Positions 15,896 through 23,333 of a stretch of 64,000 nucleotides of DNA are shown one piece after another; within the stretch, counting starts at the first letter, position 1, and the number at the start of each line of letters is the position of its first letter. Both the position numbers and the translations under genes were made by a program. Origin of the DNA: Lachnospiraceae bacterium (GTDB lineage Bacteria > Bacillota > Clostridia > Lachnospirales > Lachnospiraceae). The notes beneath the pieces were generated by a model that searched no databases, was not told the DNA's origin, and saw only the letters and a list, made by a program, of their open reading frames with translations. Location of the stretch: NCBI GenBank assembly GCA_017432565.1, contig JAFRIW010000056.1:124001-188000 (forward strand). The letters run 5' to 3'.

Positions 15896-16975
15896 ATGGC
15901 AGAGAACAGGCGTACACTGGAGTTTCAGATCGGTACAGAAGAAGACGGAATGACCGTGCAGGAATTTCTTAAGAAAAACCTGTCTTTTTCGTCACGTCAG
16001 ATTTCCCGGCTGAAGTTCCGGCAGGACGGAATCCGGGTGAACGGTGAGCAGTATTATGTCACCTGGCAGCTGCGCGCGGGGGACCATCTGGAAATCGGAC
16101 TGCAGGATGACCGCAAACCCGCCAGAACAGGATGGCTTACACAGGAGGAAGCGGCGAAGATCGCCGGACAGTCCGGAAAAACCTTCCGTCTGCCGCCCTT
16201 TGAGGTGCTGTATGAGGATGATGACGTCCTTGCGGTGAACAAAGCCGCCGGGCTGGTCTGTCATCCGTCGCCGGGGCATTATGCGGACACCCTGTCCAAT
16301 CAGGCCGCGGAATATCTGGCCGGGCAGGAAGGGACGAAAGACCGGCACTGCCGGATTCATCTGACCGGGCGTCTGGACCGCGACACATCCGGCGTCGTCC
16401 TCTTCGCGAAAAATCAGGACGCTGCCGCAGCGCTGCAGAGACAGCGCGAGCGGGGAGAATATGACAAGCTGTATCTCGCACTGGCGGAAGGCTCTTTCCC
16501 GTGCACGGAGAAAGTTCTGTGTGATCCGATCGGCAAAGTGCCGGGCGTCCTGATGAAGATGGAAACCGTCCGGGAGGGCGGTAAGGAAGCGCTGACTTTC
16601 GTCCGGATTCTGGAACAGACCGGCGACTGTGCACTTCTTCTGTGCAGAATCCGGCACGGGCGCACACATCAGATCCGCGTACATCTTTCCTCGGACGGCC
16701 ACCCGCTGCTGTACGACAGCCTGTACGGAAAAGAAGAGGAAGGAAAGCATTTCTTTCTTCATGCCGCACAGGTACAGTTCATTAAGCCGTTTGTGCAGCA
16801 GAAGATTCTGGTCACGGCGCCGCTTCCGGACGAGTTCAGAAGAGAGCTCTCGCTGCGCGGCTTTTCCTGTGCCGGGGATATTCAGGAACGCCTTGATGCT
16901 CTTGCCGCGCCGCACTCGGGCTGCAATGGCTTTTGCGCGAAGGATTTTCAAACGGATCATAACATGGTAAGATAA
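15896..16975 (+). CDS. RluA-family RNA pseudouridine synthase
   Basis: A 359-residue protein with an N-terminal S4-like RNA-binding region (residues ~18-75) and the RluA catalytic domain. The catalytic Asp is in GRLDRDTSG (D161), followed by KLYLALAEG and GRTHQIRVHLSS. It isomerises uridines in rRNA or tRNA; the target site cannot be told. The start is uncertain: ATG 15860 lies at the predicted transcription start, so ATG 15896 is preferred although its ribosome site is weak. The last ~35 residues are not conserved in the family. Confidence 0.9.
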   Translation: MAENRRTLEFQIGTEEDGMTVQEFLKKNLSFSSRQISRLKFRQDGIRVNGEQYYVTWQLRAGDHLEIGLQDDRKPARTGWLTQEEAAKIAGQSGKTFRLPPFEVLYEDDDVLAVNKAAGLVCHPSPGHYADTLSNQAAEYLAGQEGTKDRHCRIHLTGRLDRDTSGVVLFAKNQDAAAALQRQRERGEYDKLYLALAEGSFPCTEKVLCDPIGKVPGVLMKMETVREGGKEALTFVRILEQTGDCALLLCRIRHGRTHQIRVHLSSDGHPLLYDSLYGKEEEGKHFFLHAAQVQFIKPFVQQKILVTAPLPDEFRRELSLRGFSCAGDIQERLDALAAPHSGCNGFCAKDFQTDHNMVR

Positions 16976-17039
16976 TAGCTGGCTGTGAATACGGCCTGAC
17001 ACAGGCGTAAAGAACAGATCCGGCCAAGAGGTGAATCAG

Positions 17040-18296
17040 ATGCTTTTTTTTAAGAAGAAAGAAAGAGAAACACAGGAAGAGACTGAGCAGATCAGGGAAG
17101 TCGATCCTCATCAGCAGGAAGTAGACGCACAGAGGGAAGCTCATAAGGACCTGCCGATCCCGACGATTCTTCCGATGTTCCTGAATAAGCTCAACGGTGA
17201 CGACGCGGCGGATGTGCCCGAGGACACGATTGAAGAAGCCAGAAAGAAAGAACTGATCGAGCTTCTTTATGAGCCGGAGCTGGGCAGATCAGTTGTGGAA
17301 CAGCTGACCACACAGGAAGTCCTGTTCCTGATGCTGGCGATGGAACTCTACAACAAAGAGGCTGAACTGAAGAACTTCAGCCAGAACCACCGGGTCCTTT
17401 ACAACGAGATTCTCTCCCGGGTGCGTGATGCGGAGCAGGTCTATGTGCTGTTTGACCGCCGGACGGGCTATCCTTTCCTGTACAACGGCTGTGTCTGCAT
17501 TTATCTGGACAAGGATTATGCAGTGGATGCGGCGAACCGCTTCAGGAAAATCATGCGCGACCTGGAGGTGCGCATGCTGCCGGGTGAGGCCAGTGAAAAC
17601 AACGACGCGACAGTTTTTGCCTACCTGAATTTCCTGGGCATGAATATGTGCATGCTCGATAACGGAAAATACCGCTGCCGGTTCCGCAGACAGGAAATCC
17701 GCGTCAACGTGAATTTCTCCGCGTCGAGCGACAAGCAGACGCAGAGGCCGCCGATGAATCCGGAGCTTTCCTATGCGCTGTGCGATTTCCTGCAGGAAGC
17801 CAGATGGCAGGTGAATTATGAGAAGCGGGACGAAGTTCTCAAGCAGAAGGAAACAAGAATGCTCGCGCTGCTTCAGCGCGGTATCTTCCTTCTTCCGTTC
17901 CAGGAGACAGAGCCCGGAAAACACGGCGTTCTGATCCGCAAAGACAAGAACGGGAACCAGTTCCTGGCGATCTTTACCGATGAAGTAGAGCTGGCAAAGG
18001 AACAGCTTCCGGCAGGAGGCGGCTGGAAGCTGCGCAGTATCGCATTTCCGCAGCTGCCTGTTCTGATGGGGAATCTGTCCGGCGCAATCCTGAACCCGAA
18101 CGGACACAGAATCGTACTTCCCAAACAGCAGGTCGTCGCCGCCCTGAACGCACTGAAGGAGGCTGCGGAAAAGAAGGCCGCGGAAGCTGCCGCACAGGCG
18201 AATGCACCCGCAGAGGAACAGACTTCTGAAGAAAAGCCCGCAGAGGAACAGACTTCGGAAGAGAAGCCGGCAGAAGAACAGCCGGCAGAAGAATAA
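17040..18296 (+). CDS. SseB-domain protein with Pro/Ala/Glu tail
   Basis: A 418-residue soluble protein. An N-terminal region of ~75 residues is charged. Residues ~125-225 and ~280-365 look like two SseB-type modules; the second ends in GAILNPNGHRIVL, which matches the INPFGENLVL-like SseB signature. SseB domains have no agreed function outside Salmonella. The last 30 residues are repeats of the type EEKPAEEQTS. ATG 17040 is preferred over GTG 17031 because AGAGGTG sits six bases upstream. The gene stands alone and ends in a strong hairpin terminator. Confidence 0.75.
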   Translation: MLFFKKKERETQEETEQIREVDPHQQEVDAQREAHKDLPIPTILPMFLNKLNGDDAADVPEDTIEEARKKELIELLYEPELGRSVVEQLTTQEVLFLMLAMELYNKEAELKNFSQNHRVLYNEILSRVRDAEQVYVLFDRRTGYPFLYNGCVCIYLDKDYAVDAANRFRKIMRDLEVRMLPGEASENNDATVFAYLNFLGMNMCMLDNGKYRCRFRRQEIRVNVNFSASSDKQTQRPPMNPELSYALCDFLQEARWQVNYEKRDEVLKQKETRMLALLQRGIFLLPFQETEPGKHGVLIRKDKNGNQFLAIFTDEVELAKEQLPAGGGWKLRSIAFPQLPVLMGNLSGAILNPNGHRIVLPKQQVVAALNALKEAAEKKAAEAAAQANAPAEEQTSEEKPAEEQTSEEKPAEEQPAEE

Positions 18297-18307
18297 AGAG
18301 AAAAGAA

Positions 18308-19438
18308 TCAGATCCTGATGAGACGGCGCCCGTACTCCGGTACGGCGCCGTTTTTTTCTGAGGAGGCAAGTCCGGCGGCAGTCAGATCGTAAAGCCAGGC
18401 TGCACGGATTTCTTTCTGCAGAAGCGCCTGCGATTTCCCGTCCGGAAGATGCTCTGCGTCCGCAGACCGCACAAGGACGGGGCAGGAGGCCTTCCTGCTG
18501 ATTTCGGAAAGAAGGGCAGAGGCGCTGTCCCGCAGTCCGAGAACACGCACATAAGGAATCACACCCAGTTCCTGCAGCTGCATAAGATCTGCAGTCCGCA
18601 CATCCAGCAGAATATGCAGAAGACTTCTGGCGACACGGGTGTAGGTGACATCACGGGTTTTGACCTGCGAAACAAAATCCTCAAAGCCCCGGTAGGAGGG
18701 CAGCTGCGCGCGGATTCTGTCGGCGAGCGGGCCGGACACATCTGCATAATCCTCCAGATGATCCCGCTGCTCCAGAAGACGCATCAGCAGCGCGCCGGAA
18801 AAATCATCCGCACACAGGTAAGGAGCGGTGAGCCGGTCCCCGGAAGCGAGCATCCGGCTGCGAAGCTCAGAGGCGGACGGAGCGGGGATACGTTTTACGG
18901 CGTGAAACTGCGGGGCAGAATCGTCCTGAAACGCAGATGCGGCAGCCAGATAATGTGCGCCCAGCAGATCGTTGGAAGATTTCGGAATATCGGGCGAAAA
19001 AGCAGCCTGCGCCTGCGCATAGGTCTGCCCCCGGCGAAGACCCTTAAGAAGAGAGTCTCTGAACCGGTCACTGCCGCGGTCTTTCAGCGCATCTGCAGCC
19101 TTCAGAAGTGCATTCAGATCGGCACTCTCGGAGCCGAAAACCAGATCCGTGACCACGTTCAGCCGGGCAAGAAGCGTGACCGCTCCGCGGGCAAAATAAT
19201 CCGCGGCGCCGCAGGCATAGTAAAGGGGAAGCTCGAGAACGAGATCCGCACCGCCTTCCAGCACTGCGCGCGTGCGCAGATATTTGTCCTGAATGGCCGG
19301 CGCGCCGCGCTGTACGTAGTCACCGGACAGCACAACAATCACGTAATCCGCGCCGGAGACAGACCGCGCCCTGCGCAGAAGATGTGCATGACCTTCATGA
19401 AACGGATTGCATTCCGCAATAATACCGGCTGTTCTCAT
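18308..19438 (-). CDS. tmcAL: tRNA(Met) cytidine acetate ligase TmcAL
   Basis: A 376-residue protein. TmcAL uses acetate and ATP to acetylate C34 of elongator tRNA(Met), preventing misreading of Ile codons. It has the nucleotidyltransferase HxGH motif in NPFHEGHAHLL near residue 12, then VVLSGDYVQRGAPA and ELPLYYACG, all typical of the family. Length is close to the usual ~400. Its acetate use fits the neighbouring, divergently transcribed acetate kinase. The last codons overlap the terminator stem of the convergent gene. Confidence 0.93.
   Translation of the reverse strand: MRTAGIIAECNPFHEGHAHLLRRARSVSGADYVIVVLSGDYVQRGAPAIQDKYLRTRAVLEGGADLVLELPLYYACGAADYFARGAVTLLARLNVVTDLVFGSESADLNALLKAADALKDRGSDRFRDSLLKGLRRGQTYAQAQAAFSPDIPKSSNDLLGAHYLAAASAFQDDSAPQFHAVKRIPAPSASELRSRMLASGDRLTAPYLCADDFSGALLMRLLEQRDHLEDYADVSGPLADRIRAQLPSYRGFEDFVSQVKTRDVTYTRVARSLLHILLDVRTADLMQLQELGVIPYVRVLGLRDSASALLSEISRKASCPVLVRSADAEHLPDGKSQALLQKEIRAAWLYDLTAAGLASSEKNGAVPEYGRRLIRI
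18323..18357 (+). terminator. Terminator of the SseB-domain gene
   Basis: ACGGCGCC-CGTAC stem with loop TCCG, one bulged base, then seven T (18351-18357). It lies inside the 3' end of the tmcAL coding region on the other strand. Confidence 0.88.
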
Positions 19439-19470
19439 GGCATTCGGAAAGATTCTCAGGATGGAAATCG

Positions 19471-19499
19471 TTGTTATTACAGCTGAATAAGAGTATAAT
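19471..19499 (+). promoter_or_regulatory. Sigma-A promoter of ackA
   Basis: TTGTTA (19471-19476), 17 bases, TATAAT (19494-19499). It gives a leader of about 75 nt to the ackA start. Confidence 0.75.
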
Positions 19500-19581
19500 A
19501 TTTTACGCTGAATGCGGCAAGCGTACCAGACGCGAACAGACCGGCGGGGCCGGTATTCTAAAACATCAGGGGGAAGATAAT

Positions 19582-20787
19582 ATGAATATTCTCGTAATCA
19601 ACTGCGGCAGCTCATCACTGAAGTTCCAGGTCATCAATCCGGAGACGGAAGATCTCCTTGCAAAAGGCCTGTGCGAAAGAATCGGAATTGACGGCAGCAT
19701 CACCTATGAAGCAGTTGCGAAGGGACTGCCCAAGGTCAAGAAGGATGTGCCGATCGAAGATCACAAAAAAGCAGTCAGCCTGGTTCTGGAAGCGCTGACA
19801 GATCCCGAGACCGGCGTCATTTCTTCTCTGGATGAAATCGGTGCGGTAGGCCATCGCATTGTCCACGGCGGCGAGCGCTACAACTCAACCGTGCTGATCG
19901 ACGATGAAGTGGAGAATGCAATCCGTGAGATGTCCGAGCTCGCACCGCTTCACAATCCGGCAAACCTGATCGGTGTTGATGCCTGCAAGGCTCTGATGCC
20001 GGGCACGCCGATGGTTGCTGTATTTGATACGGCCTTCCATCAGACCATGCCGCCGAAGGCATTCCTGTATGCGCTGCCGATCCGCTTCTATGAAGATTAT
20101 AAAATCCGCCGCTACGGTTTCCACGGAACCAGCCACGCATTTGTTTCCAAAACAGCCGCTGAATTCCTTGGCCGTGACCTTGAAAACACAAAGATCATCG
20201 TCTGCCACCTCGGAAACGGTGCTTCCTGTTCCGCGATCGTGAACGGAAAATGTGTGGACACATCCATGGGTCTGACCCCGCTGGAAGGTCTGATCATGGG
20301 CACCCGCTGCGGTGACCTGGATCCCGCCATTGTAGAATTTATTTCCGCGAAGGAAGGCATCTCCATCGCCGATACTGAAAAGATCCTGAACAAGGAATCC
20401 GGCGTTTACGGCCTCTCCAACGGTCTCTCCTCCGACTTCCGCGATCTGTGGAAGGGAAGCGATGAGGGAGATAAGTATGCAAAGATCGCCCTGGAGGCTT
20501 TCTCTTACCGCGTTGCAAAATATATCGGTGCCTACGCGGCTGCCATGAACGGCGTTGATGTCATTGCATTCACCGCCGGTGTGGGCGAGAATGATCCCAG
20601 AATCCGTGAGATGATCTGCTCTTACCTCGGATATCTGGGCGCATACATTGATGCGGATGCCAACAAGAGCCGCGGCGAGATGGCGAAGATCTCCACGCCC
20701 GACAGCAAAGTGGATCTGGTTGTGATTCCGACCAACGAAGAACTTGCGATTGCCAAGGAGACTTATGCAATCGTAGCAAAGGCATGA
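19582..20787 (+). CDS. ackA: Acetate kinase
   Basis: A 401-residue protein of normal length. It converts acetyl phosphate and ADP to acetate and ATP, a main substrate-level ATP source of fermenters. Signatures: MNILVINCGSSSLKFQ at the start, VGHRIVHGGE, and FHGTSHAFVS, GLTPLEGLIMGTRCGDLDP and FTAGVGEN. The start at 19582 has AGGGGGA seven bases upstream. No pta gene is in the window. It has its own promoter; the next gene, rpmF, also has one. Confidence 0.98.
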   Translation: MNILVINCGSSSLKFQVINPETEDLLAKGLCERIGIDGSITYEAVAKGLPKVKKDVPIEDHKKAVSLVLEALTDPETGVISSLDEIGAVGHRIVHGGERYNSTVLIDDEVENAIREMSELAPLHNPANLIGVDACKALMPGTPMVAVFDTAFHQTMPPKAFLYALPIRFYEDYKIRRYGFHGTSHAFVSKTAAEFLGRDLENTKIIVCHLGNGASCSAIVNGKCVDTSMGLTPLEGLIMGTRCGDLDPAIVEFISAKEGISIADTEKILNKESGVYGLSNGLSSDFRDLWKGSDEGDKYAKIALEAFSYRVAKYIGAYAAAMNGVDVIAFTAGVGENDPRIREMICSYLGYLGAYIDADANKSRGEMAKISTPDSKVDLVVIPTNEELAIAKETYAIVAKA

Positions 20788-20814
20788 TTTTTTCCGCCGG
20801 TATCGATTCTTTAC

Positions 20815-20843
20815 TTGACAAGCGGTATTCCGGCCGATATAAT
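20815..20843 (+). promoter_or_regulatory. Perfect consensus promoter of rpmF
   Basis: TTGACA (20815-20820), exactly 17 bases, TATAAT (20838-20843). This is a full match to the sigma-A consensus, as expected for a strongly expressed ribosomal protein gene. Confidence 0.93.
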
Positions 20844-20885
20844 TTTCATGTTTGACCTGAACTATGATGTAAGGAGGTGGGAAAA

Positions 20886-21068
20886 ATGTCTATCTGCCCT
20901 AAGAATAAATCTTCGAAGAGCCACAGAGATATGAGAAGAGCAAACTGGAAAATGTCTGCTCCGGCTCTGGTAAAGTGCAGCAAGTGCGGCGCACTGATGA
21001 TGCCTCACAGAGTCTGCAAGAGCTGCGGATCTTATAACAAGAAAGAGATCATCAGCAAGGAAGACTGA
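20886..21068 (+). CDS. rpmF: 50S ribosomal protein L32
   Basis: A 60-residue protein with the L32 start MSICPKNKSSKSHRDMRRAN and a zinc-binding C-terminal part with two CxxC pairs (CSKC and CKSC), so this is the Zn-containing form. AAGGAGGTG lies seven bases before ATG 20886. A perfect promoter precedes and a strong terminator follows, so it is expressed alone. In most Firmicutes a DUF177/YceD gene precedes rpmF; here it is absent. Confidence 0.98.
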   Translation: MSICPKNKSSKSHRDMRRANWKMSAPALVKCSKCGALMMPHRVCKSCGSYNKKEIISKED

Positions 21069-21082
21069 TCACAGGATTGGTG

Positions 21083-21113
21083 ACAGCCCCCGGGTAACCC
21101 GGGGGCTGTTTTT
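21083..21113 (+). terminator. Terminator after rpmF
   Basis: A 12-bp perfect GC-rich stem (21083-21094 / 21098-21109), loop TAA, followed by a short T-run. Confidence 0.93.
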
Positions 21114-21168
21114 CATATTCCGGCAGGAAGGTTCGGAACTTTCTGCGATCGCTCCCCGCCGGAGAAGC

Positions 21169-21188
21169 ATCCCGCACAAGTGCGGGAT
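21169..21188. repeat. 9-bp inverted repeat upstream of the plsX promoter
   Basis: ATCCCGCAC / GTGCGGGAT with a 2-base centre, 10 bases before the -35 box of plsX. No T-run follows. It could be a regulator site for the fatty-acid/phospholipid genes, but it does not match the FapR operator known from Bacillus. Confidence 0.4.
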
Positions 21189-21198
21189 CTGTACGCGC

Positions 21199-21228
21199 TT
21201 GCTTAATTCTGCTGTCGTGTAGTATAGT
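21199..21228 (+). promoter_or_regulatory. Probable promoter of the plsX operon
   Basis: TTGCTT, 18 bases, TATAGT (21223-21228). Leader of about 40 nt with AGGAGGG before the plsX start. Confidence 0.6.
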
Positions 21229-21273
21229 GTTAAAAGGTTTTTTATGTCTCACGGACAGGAGGGTTCGTCAGCA

Positions 21274-22320
21274 ATGACCGGAGAGAACAGAATCGTGAAC
21301 GTAGCGGTCGACGCCATGGGCGGAGACAATGCGCCGGGACAGATTGTACAGGGTGCAGTGGAAGCGCTGAACGCTAACGAAGACCTGTGCATTACACTGG
21401 TGGGCCGGCAGGACGCCATAGAGAGCGAACTGAGCAGGTATTCCTTCCCGAAAGAGCGCATGCAGATTGTTCATGCCGCGGAAGAAATCGAAATGGCCGA
21501 GCCGCCGGTTCACGCCATTCAGACCAAGAAGGACTCTTCGATGGTCCGGGGTATGAAGCTGGTCAGAGAAGGTACCTGTGATGCTTTTGTCACGGCGGGC
21601 AGTACCGGCGCGACACTGGTCGGTGGACAGGTTCTGGTCGGACGCCTCAAAGGAATTGAGCGGCCGCCGCTGGCGCCGCTGATGCCGACATCGAAGGGAC
21701 CGGTTCTTCTGATCGACTGCGGCGCGAACATGGATGCCAGACCGTCCTGGCTGGTGCAGTACGCACAGATGGGTTCCATCTACATGGAGAGTATAGTCGG
21801 CATTCAGAATCCGCGCGTTGCCATCGCCAATGTCGGGGCGGAGGAAGAGAAGGGGAATGCTCTCGTCAAAGAGACCTTCCCGCTGCTGAAAGAATGTGAA
21901 GGCATCAATTTTGTCGGCAATATCGAGGCGCGGGACATTCCTGCGGGAGAAGCTGATGTGGTTGTCTGCGATGCGTTCGTGGGAAATATGATCCTGAAAA
22001 TGTATGAGGGCGTCGCAACGGTTCTGCTCTCGGAGATCAAAGGCGCACTGATGTCGTCCATAGCCGGCAAAATCGGCGGGCTGCTGATCAAGCCTTCTCT
22101 GAAGCAGACACTAAAGAAATTCAGCACTTCGACTTACGGGGGAGCTCCGCTTCTGGGCCTGCGCGGGCTTGTGGTCAAGGCGCACGGCAATTCCGGGGCG
22201 GTTGAAATCCGGCATTCCATCGAACAGTGCATCGAATTCTCAAGGCAGGATGTGACGGAACAGTTCCGCACCAGAATGCACCTTGTGGACCGCACTGCAG
22301 GCGCCGGAGAGAAGCAGTAA
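21274..22320 (+). CDS. plsX: Phosphate acyltransferase PlsX
   Basis: A 348-residue protein. PlsX turns acyl-ACP into acyl-phosphate, the donor for glycerol-phosphate acylation in membrane lipid synthesis. Family signatures: VAVDAMGGDNAPG at the start, AGSTGATL, and YGGAPLLGLRGLVVKAHGNS near the end. ATG 21274 has AGGAGGG upstream; ATG 21244 has no ribosome site. It is followed by acpP, its substrate carrier, then rnc, smc and ftsY, the standard Firmicute order. Confidence 0.97.
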   Translation: MTGENRIVNVAVDAMGGDNAPGQIVQGAVEALNANEDLCITLVGRQDAIESELSRYSFPKERMQIVHAAEEIEMAEPPVHAIQTKKDSSMVRGMKLVREGTCDAFVTAGSTGATLVGGQVLVGRLKGIERPPLAPLMPTSKGPVLLIDCGANMDARPSWLVQYAQMGSIYMESIVGIQNPRVAIANVGAEEEKGNALVKETFPLLKECEGINFVGNIEARDIPAGEADVVVCDAFVGNMILKMYEGVATVLLSEIKGALMSSIAGKIGGLLIKPSLKQTLKKFSTSTYGGAPLLGLRGLVVKAHGNSGAVEIRHSIEQCIEFSRQDVTEQFRTRMHLVDRTAGAGEKQ

Positions 22321-22380
22321 TACGACCGGACTGTGAAAAACAGTGCCGGATCGATGTTAAAGAATAAGGAGAGATATTAA

Positions 22381-22626
22381 ATGAACACAGAGTTTGAAAA
22401 GCTGAAGGCTATTATCGCTGATGTGCTGAATCTGGATCCGGAAGAGGTCACCATGGAGAGCACCTTCGCCGATGATCTGGGAGCAGATTCGCTGGATCTG
22501 TTTGAGATTATGAACGGGATTTCGGACGAGTTTGACATTACGATTCCGCAGGAAGAAGCCGAAAAGGTTACCACTGTCGGAGAAGCGTTCAAGCTGATTC
22601 AGGGAGCGCTCGGAGAGAAGGCCTGA
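22381..22626 (+). CDS. acpP: Acyl carrier protein
   Basis: An 81-residue acidic protein with the phosphopantetheine attachment motif GADSLDL (S37). It carries growing acyl chains in fatty acid synthesis and donates them to PlsX. AAGGAGAG lies about ten bases upstream of the start. Its TGA overlaps the rnc start (ATG at 22626), so RNase III is translationally coupled to it. Confidence 0.98.
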   Translation: MNTEFEKLKAIIADVLNLDPEEVTMESTFADDLGADSLDLFEIMNGISDEFDITIPQEEAEKVTTVGEAFKLIQGALGEKA

Positions 22627-23330
22627 TGAAAAGTGCCCGGCACACACGGCAGTCTGCACCTGCAGAACTGGAAGAGCGGATCGGTTACCGGTTCCGGGAC
22701 CGCTCCCTGTTTTTGTGTGCCATGACACATTCTTCCTATATCAATGAACATGACGGAACCTGTTATGAACGTCTGGAATTTCTGGGAGACGCTGTCCTGG
22801 AGATGATCTCCAGCGCGTTTCTTTATGAGCATTTTCCGGACATGCGGGAGGGCGAGATGACCAGGCTGCGCGCAGAGCTTGTCTGCGAGGCGGCTCTTTC
22901 GTCTGTCGCAAAAGAGCTCGGACTTGCCGATTATCTGCGGCTGGGCCGGGGAGAAGAGGCGGGAGGCGGAAGAAAGAAGCCTTCCATCCTGTGTGACATC
23001 ACGGAATCCCTGATCGGCGCCATCTATCTGGACAGCGGCCGCGATGTGTCGGAGGCGGAGCGCTTTGTAAAACAGTTTATTCTGAAGGATCCGGAGGAAC
23101 TGAATTATCCGGATACGAAGTCGCTCCTGCAGGAACAGGTGCAGAAAGAAGGCGGATCCGTTTCCTACGAACTTGTCGACAGGAAGGGTCCGGCCCACGC
23201 ACCGGTCTACACAGTCCGCGTGCTGATCAACGGGACAGCAGCCGGAACCGGACAGGGAAAATCCAAGAAAAATGCCGAACAGGCCGCGGCGCGCAGCGCG
23301 CTGGAGCTGATGCGGCATCAGGACGGTTAA
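22626..23330 (+). CDS. rnc: Ribonuclease III
   Basis: A 234-residue endonuclease that cuts double-stranded RNA, mainly rRNA precursors. The catalytic domain (residues ~15-150) has the signature ERLEFLGDAVLE; the C-terminal ~70 residues form a double-stranded-RNA-binding domain with GTGQGKSKKNAEQAAA. Normal length. It overlaps acpP by one base and lies three bases before smc. Confidence 0.97.
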   Translation: MKSARHTRQSAPAELEERIGYRFRDRSLFLCAMTHSSYINEHDGTCYERLEFLGDAVLEMISSAFLYEHFPDMREGEMTRLRAELVCEAALSSVAKELGLADYLRLGRGEEAGGGRKKPSILCDITESLIGAIYLDSGRDVSEAERFVKQFILKDPEELNYPDTKSLLQEQVQKEGGSVSYELVDRKGPAHAPVYTVRVLINGTAAGTGQGKSKKNAEQAAARSALELMRHQDG

Positions 23331-23333
23331 TAC

